In this document: positions 47,090 to 50,371 of the stretch, piece after piece
Numbering within the stretch: the stretch's first letter is position 1
Layout of the letters: the number at the start of each line of letters is the position of its first letter
IMG/VR virus record: IMGVR_UViG_3300015371_000056
Coordinates: 1 to 50,371 of that record
From: a virus
Reading direction: 5' to 3' (one strand)
Length of the DNA: 50,371 bases
Translations under genes and position numbers: made by a program
The notes under the pieces: generated by a model
The model's input: the letters and a program-made list of their open reading frames with translations, nothing else
Database searches by the model: none
What the model was told of the DNA's origin: nothing

Positions 47090-47937
47090 TATGCCGCTGC
47101 CTTAACCTGTCCAGAAGCAAGGAGCTGGAACAGTCCGACATTGCGTAGCGCAACATGATCGAGAAAGGCATCCTCCATCTTTCGCCTGAAGTAGTTCTTA
47201 GGCCGTGTCGGGTAGTCAGGTGTGGTGCCTTCCTCGTAGGCTGTCACCAGGTCGATGTTCTTCAGCGCATATACAAATGGCTTTGCGCTATCAGTACTGC
47301 GCACCCATGGGCAGGTTGCAGCAATCTCTTCCAGACGCCAGAGGTACCTTCCCCAGCCCAGAAGGTGCACCTGCATCTTGATCCCGCGCTGGAGAAGGTG
47401 TGCGCGAAGCGGGTAGATGTCGTTCTCCAGCAGCCTCAGTGTCCCTCCTGACCAGGTCTCATAGTCCTTAGAGATTCCAATGACGAAGTCCTGGCGAATC
47501 TTGTAACGCTTAGCAGCGAAGGTGTGGATGTCTACCAGACACTCTAGGCAGTCTCGCCACGTCTGATAGTCACGTCCCTGAGGCACGTACATCAGCGCAG
47601 GATCAAGGTTGACCATGATCTCGCTGTCCCCCTCGTGCCAGGCTTCGTGCGCACACAGTGCAGCCTCAACTGTCTTCTCAGCATCCTCTAGCGCATCAGG
47701 GACAACAACCTCCTGAGCAGCTAGTTCCCGTGCCCAGTGTGCAAGGTTCATAGCGTTGTCACCTGAACCATGCTCATGTGCTGAGTTGTCGAGGACGAGG
47801 TAAGCACCCTGATCCCGCTGCCGCCTGTAGTGGATGAAGTAATGCGGGTCTTCAAGCAGGTGAGACAGCAGTAGGTGGAAGTCACCCAGCCCATAGCGCT
47901 TTAGCGCAGGAGTCGGTGGAATTAAAGCAGCCTTCAA
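47089..47937 (-). CDS. dpdA: DpdA-like DNA 7-deazaguanine transglycosylase
   Basis: DpdA exchanges guanine in DNA for a 7-deazaguanine base. The protein has the phage DpdA/TGT-like marks: YLVLDNSAHEHG (D50), VVVPDALEDAEKT (D81), FVIGISKDYETW, MQVHLLGWGRY (the VHLLG strand of the TGT barrel), and VRSTDSAKPFVYAL. At 282 aa it is the short phage type. It lies in the same leftward transcript as queC and folE. Confidence is high for the family; the base actually inserted is not known. Confidence 0.88.
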   Translation of the reverse strand: MKAALIPPTPALKRYGLGDFHLLLSHLLEDPHYFIHYRRQRDQGAYLVLDNSAHEHGSGDNAMNLAHWARELAAQEVVVPDALEDAEKTVEAALCAHEAWHEGDSEIMVNLDPALMYVPQGRDYQTWRDCLECLVDIHTFAAKRYKIRQDFVIGISKDYETWSGGTLRLLENDIYPLRAHLLQRGIKMQVHLLGWGRYLWRLEEIAATCPWVRSTDSAKPFVYALKNIDLVTAYEEGTTPDYPTRPKNYFRRKMEDAFLDHVALRNVGLFQLLASGQVKAAA

Positions 47938-47938
47938 G

Positions 47939-48700
47939 TCAACCCCTTTCCCAGACGGTGATAGTTGTGACTGGGATCATCTTGTTTTGGATGCACCACT
48001 TCAGTTTGCTCTTGACTTGCGGAATCGCCGTCTTGATCCCGAAGTATCGTGCCCACTCCTGGAATCTGTCAAGAATGGAGAGAAGATCTTCCAGATCCAT
48101 TTCTTTCACAGTGTCTACTTGCTCGAACTGGCACTGCGGAGTTGGAGTCATTGCCCACGCGCGTCCGTATGGCTTCTTGAGGACATATGTGGCCCTATGG
48201 CGCATTTGAATGAATTGGAGCTGGGGAGCAGAGACGCATGAAAGTGGAGGAGCGGGCCATTGAGCACAACCGAGACCTCCGGTGGGTTTCTCCACAGTGA
48301 GAAAGTCGCAGATAGGATTCTGGTTCTGGTCGTTAGTGAAAACAAGTTTTGGCTTCCCATTAACCCACACTTTCCTCTCTACAAATCCTGTCTTGTCCTG
48401 GAGAAGTGTCTCGTACTCGCTAGGCACGTAGTCAAGAGTGAACTTCTGACAGCACGCAGTGCAACCACTAGTACAGATGAACTTGCGGAACAGTGAAGGT
48501 GTGAGGAGCACAGCATCTACAGGTGCATTGAACACGCGCTCTTTGAGGATGCGTCCAGCAGGTGTAGTAGGCTGGTACCTCACCTCGTCGGGAGAGAGCA
48601 AGGCGATCTGCCCGAGGATCTTCTCCACACTGTCAGCGTGCCCTACTGAGTTCTTGCGTGGTGTCTCTTGGCTGCGGAGAAGTTCTATGCGCTTCTGCAC
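47939..48700 (-). CDS. YkgJ-like Cys-cluster protein, 253 aa
   Basis: The central CTSGCTACCQKFTLDYVPSE is the C-x3-C-x2-CC motif of YkgJ/UPF0153 proteins, and CDFLT...GLGCAQWPAPPLSC gives the second set. This family is thought to bind zinc or iron; its reaction is unknown. A 65-residue N-terminal part and a C-terminal helical part with two more Cys extend the domain. It lies immediately upstream of dpdA in transcription order with a 1-nt gap, so a link to DNA modification is a fair guess. Confidence 0.68.
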   Translation of the reverse strand: MQKRIELLRSQETPRKNSVGHADSVEKILGQIALLSPDEVRYQPTTPAGRILKERVFNAPVDAVLLTPSLFRKFICTSGCTACCQKFTLDYVPSEYETLLQDKTGFVERKVWVNGKPKLVFTNDQNQNPICDFLTVEKPTGGLGCAQWPAPPLSCVSAPQLQFIQMRHRATYVLKKPYGRAWAMTPTPQCQFEQVDTVKEMDLEDLLSILDRFQEWARYFGIKTAIPQVKSKLKWCIQNKMIPVTTITVWERG

Positions 48701-48915
48701 GCCTCACGCTCCTTCTCTACTTTGATAAGTCGGTTGAGGTACCAACGTGCCTTCTCTAGATCTTTCACACCGTCTTTGTGCCTAAACCTCGCTACGTACT
48801 TGACGATGTTCCCCTGGTAGAAGTCGAGGTCAAGTCCATCAATGACATCTATGACCTCGATAGTGCCAAAGGTGTAGTGGGGTGGGTGGTTAATCAGATC
48901 AGGTTCCGGATCCAT
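48685..48915 (-). CDS. DUF3310 protein (SaV-like), 76 aa
   Basis: LINHPPHYTFGTIEVIDVID, FYQGNIVKYVARFRHKDG and DLEKARWYLNRLIKVE are the three blocks of DUF3310, a small protein of many phages sometimes called a nucleotide kinase without strong proof. It overlaps the next gene by 16 nt. Confidence 0.88.
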   Translation of the reverse strand: MDPEPDLINHPPHYTFGTIEVIDVIDGLDLDFYQGNIVKYVARFRHKDGVKDLEKARWYLNRLIKVEKEREACRSA

Positions 48916-49243
48916 CTATACCCACCCCCTGAACCGTGTCGAAGAAGTCCTTGCTGAAGTTATCAGCATCTTCTGCAGGGAGTTTCCAGATGTACCTGGT
49001 GTTGAATGCCTGGTCGAAGAGGACAAGTGCCACTCCAGTAAACTCATCCTCGTCATTGACCATGCGGAAGAGGCTGACTGCAACGTTCTTCAGCTCGATT
49101 GTTGTCTCTGTCCTGTTCTGGAGTGCTACAGCGATCTTGTGTGCTTGCAACTGCTGAAGCACATTGTCTTCTGCAGCACCTGCACGAGCTTGTGCTTCTA
49201 CTGCTCGTAGATCTCTCTGGAACTGTTCATCACGCCCTGGCAT
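48899..49243 (-). CDS. Hypothetical protein, 114 aa
   Basis: ATG 49243 (MPGRDEQFQRDLRAVEAQAR) has GGAG 7 nt upstream; ATG 49249 is possible. The N-terminal half is helical, then a beta part (TTIELKNVAVSLFRMVNDED and LVLFDQAFNTRYIW). The large upstream extension of this frame is a shadow of queC. Function unknown; coupled to queC. Confidence 0.68.
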   Translation of the reverse strand: MPGRDEQFQRDLRAVEAQARAGAAEDNVLQQLQAHKIAVALQNRTETTIELKNVAVSLFRMVNDEDEFTGVALVLFDQAFNTRYIWKLPAEDADNFSKDFFDTVQGVGIDGSGT

Positions 49244-49958
49244 TGGCATACTCCAATGGATCGGGAAAACCTGCCTCCATGAATGCTTCAAGACGAGCAT
49301 GGCATGTAGAACAGCGTCCGCACGCTGGCCTCTCACCACGGTAGCACGAATGGGTAAGGTGGTAAGGAACTTCGATCCGCATGCCGTACTGAATGATCTC
49401 TGCCTTCGTTGCCTGCTGGAAGAGTGCGTGCAGACGGACACGCTCATAGGTACCAATGAGCACTGCAGCAGCCATCGCACCAAGGAACTCTGGTGTGCAG
49501 TCAGCGTAAGCGAATCCTGCTGCATCCTCAGCGTGCATGCCACAGTAGAGAAGAGCAGTATCCCACGCAGCAAGTCCTCGTGCAGAGTTGAACCCGGACC
49601 TCAGCATGCTGTCTGCAAAAGATGCTGACTGAGCAATGAGGTTGCCGTTTCTGAACGGGACGTAAGTTGGAGACATTGTTCCCTGAGGCAGATCGTCATA
49701 GCGCATATCTTCGATCTCTTCATCTGTCGTGAGGACCCCGCCCTTGAACATCTGTGGATTGAGCGGGATGATCGAGTGCTTCACGTTGTAGTGCTCAGCG
49801 ATGAGGATTGCTTGCTGGATTTCTACTGCATGCTTTTGGCCGTACTCATATGAGACAGCCCAGACATCGTCAGGTGAGGAATCCTCAACCGCAATACCAA
49901 GAGCAGTGGTTGAGTCGAGTCCTCCAGAGAGGATGACAACCGAAAGGGGTGGTTTCAT
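49230..49958 (-). CDS. queC: 7-cyano-7-deazaguanine synthase, QueC
   Basis: QueC turns 7-carboxy-7-deazaguanine into preQ0 with ATP and ammonia. The PP-loop SGGLDSTTALG is at residues 11-21. QKHAVEIQQA and MSPTYVPFRNGNLIAQSASF are typical. The zinc site is C-terminal: HSCYRGERPACGRCSTCHAR. 242 aa, usual length. The ATG overlaps the folE stop (ATGA), so folE and queC are translated together. Confidence 0.95.
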   Translation of the reverse strand: MKPPLSVVILSGGLDSTTALGIAVEDSSPDDVWAVSYEYGQKHAVEIQQAILIAEHYNVKHSIIPLNPQMFKGGVLTTDEEIEDMRYDDLPQGTMSPTYVPFRNGNLIAQSASFADSMLRSGFNSARGLAAWDTALLYCGMHAEDAAGFAYADCTPEFLGAMAAAVLIGTYERVRLHALFQQATKAEIIQYGMRIEVPYHLTHSCYRGERPACGRCSTCHARLEAFMEAGFPDPLEYANARA

Positions 49959-50371
49959 CTAAGCCTCCTTGCTGACATCAGGCGGAGGAACTCATCGCGG
50001 GAGCCTTCCGCTGGATTGAGAAAGTCGCCAGTGACAGCAGATGTCGTCGTCAGTGTCCCTGGCGTCTGTACGCCACGAATGGTCATGCAGAGATGCTCTG
50101 CCTGTACCACCACAATCACTCCGCGTGGTTCAAGATGCTCAGCTAAGAACTCTGAGATCTCACGGGTAACACGCTCCTGGACCTGCAGTCGTCGCGCATA
50201 CCTGTCCACCACACGCTTGAGCTTGGACAATCCACAGATGACATCCCTGGGAATGTATCCAATGTGTGCGTGCCCGACGAATGGCAGGAGGTGGTGCTCA
50301 CAGAGAGAGTAGAGCGGGATGTCCCACTGACAAATCATCTGGTCAGCGCCCTCAGCATCGAACGTCTTCCA
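49955..50371 (-). CDS. folE: GTP cyclohydrolase I, FolE (3' part, continues at the left end)
   Basis: This is the C-terminal 138 residues of FolE: DIPLYSLCEHHLLPFVGHAH with the zinc Cys and His, SKLKRVVDRYARRLQVQERV, and VVQAEHLCMTIRGVQTPGTL with the last zinc Cys. It ends RDEFLRLMSARRLR. The reading frame runs off the right edge and continues at 525-355 on the circle. The stop overlaps the queC ATG. Confidence 0.93.
   Translation of the reverse strand, partial: WKTFDAEGADQMICQWDIPLYSLCEHHLLPFVGHAHIGYIPRDVICGLSKLKRVVDRYARRLQVQERVTREISEFLAEHLEPRGVIVVVQAEHLCMTIRGVQTPGTLTTTSAVTGDFLNPAEGSRDEFLRLMSARRLR
50018..50371. repeat. Right copy of the terminal overlap (circle closure)
   Basis: This is the partner of the repeat at 1-354. 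The gene reads through the end of the window: the folE 3' part is here and its 5' part is at 355-525 at the other end. Joining 50371 to 355 restores an uninterrupted folE of 195 codons plus stop. Confidence 0.9.

Noticed and set aside
49955-50371. A true second folE gene in tandem
   Set aside because: The second copy is cut by the window edge exactly where the first continues, and the joined gene is one full FolE. Circle closure is simpler.

Overview
The window is an essentially complete genome of a tailed phage with a long non-contractile tail (siphovirus-like). The first 354 bases and the last 354 bases are the same stretch of folE, so the sequence closes into a circle of about 50,017 bp. 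The two copies differ at 16 positions, all silent. I see no integrase, excisionase or CI-like repressor, which suggests a virulent phage, and no CRISPR array. The host is probably an actinobacterium or a relative. The reasons are frequent GTG starts, promoters placed so that some mRNAs would be leaderless, Rpf-like and NlpC/P60-like wall enzymes, and many small zinc-knuckle and one-helix membrane proteins of the actinophage type. The host call is inference.

Leftward (minus-strand) arm. On the circle it runs from about 14.9 kb down through position 1 and on from 50.4 kb to 44.2 kb. It carries replication, recombination and DNA modification. There is a complete 7-deazaguanine pathway (folE, queD, queE, queC, queF) and a DpdA-type transglycosylase, so the phage can probably make preQ0 and then preQ1 from GTP and put a 7-deazaguanine into its own DNA. 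Around it are a PolA-type DNA polymerase with an N-terminal uracil-glycosylase-like domain, a family 4-like UDG, a Sak4-like RecA ATPase with a DUF669 partner, a Cas4/RecB-like nuclease, a RuvC-like protein, an SF2 helicase, a DUF932 protein, a YkgJ-like cysteine-cluster protein and a secreted Rpf-like lysozyme. Three leftward promoters (near 8.85, 13.35 and 14.92 kb) share the same -10 form (TAAYRT) and an upstream CCCCACGA box. A GC-rich cassette of overlapping micro-genes lies at 5113-6482.

Rightward early region (15.0-23.1 kb). A promoter at about 15.0 kb feeds an mRNA whose leader can fold as a pseudoknot beside the Shine-Dalgarno of an HNH gene. A primase-helicase follows. From 17.9 to 19.65 kb there is little coding sequence but several repeat systems: clustered GGTACC palindromes, 20-21-bp tandem repeats, a nested hairpin and 22-24-bp iterons. 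This is the best origin or regulatory-hub candidate. A separate operon with its own strong promoter (19.6 kb) and a perfect 15-bp terminator-like hairpin (21.25 kb) follows. Then come a structured non-coding stretch, a tRNA with anticodon CAT, more structured RNA-like sequence, and a run of small membrane proteins.

Rightward late region (23.17-43.95 kb). The order is conventional: small and large terminase, portal, scaffold, capsid, small head proteins, connector proteins, tail terminator, major tail protein, tail chaperones with a -1 frameshift, tape measure, hub or minor tail protein, fibre-like protein and holin. Three things interrupt it: a GC-rich block at 30.15-31.72 kb that includes a secreted protein, a protein built of 29 tandem 14-residue repeats, and an NlpC/P60-like lysin between connector genes. 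The two arms converge at 44 kb on a terminator and a second structured inverted-repeat element.
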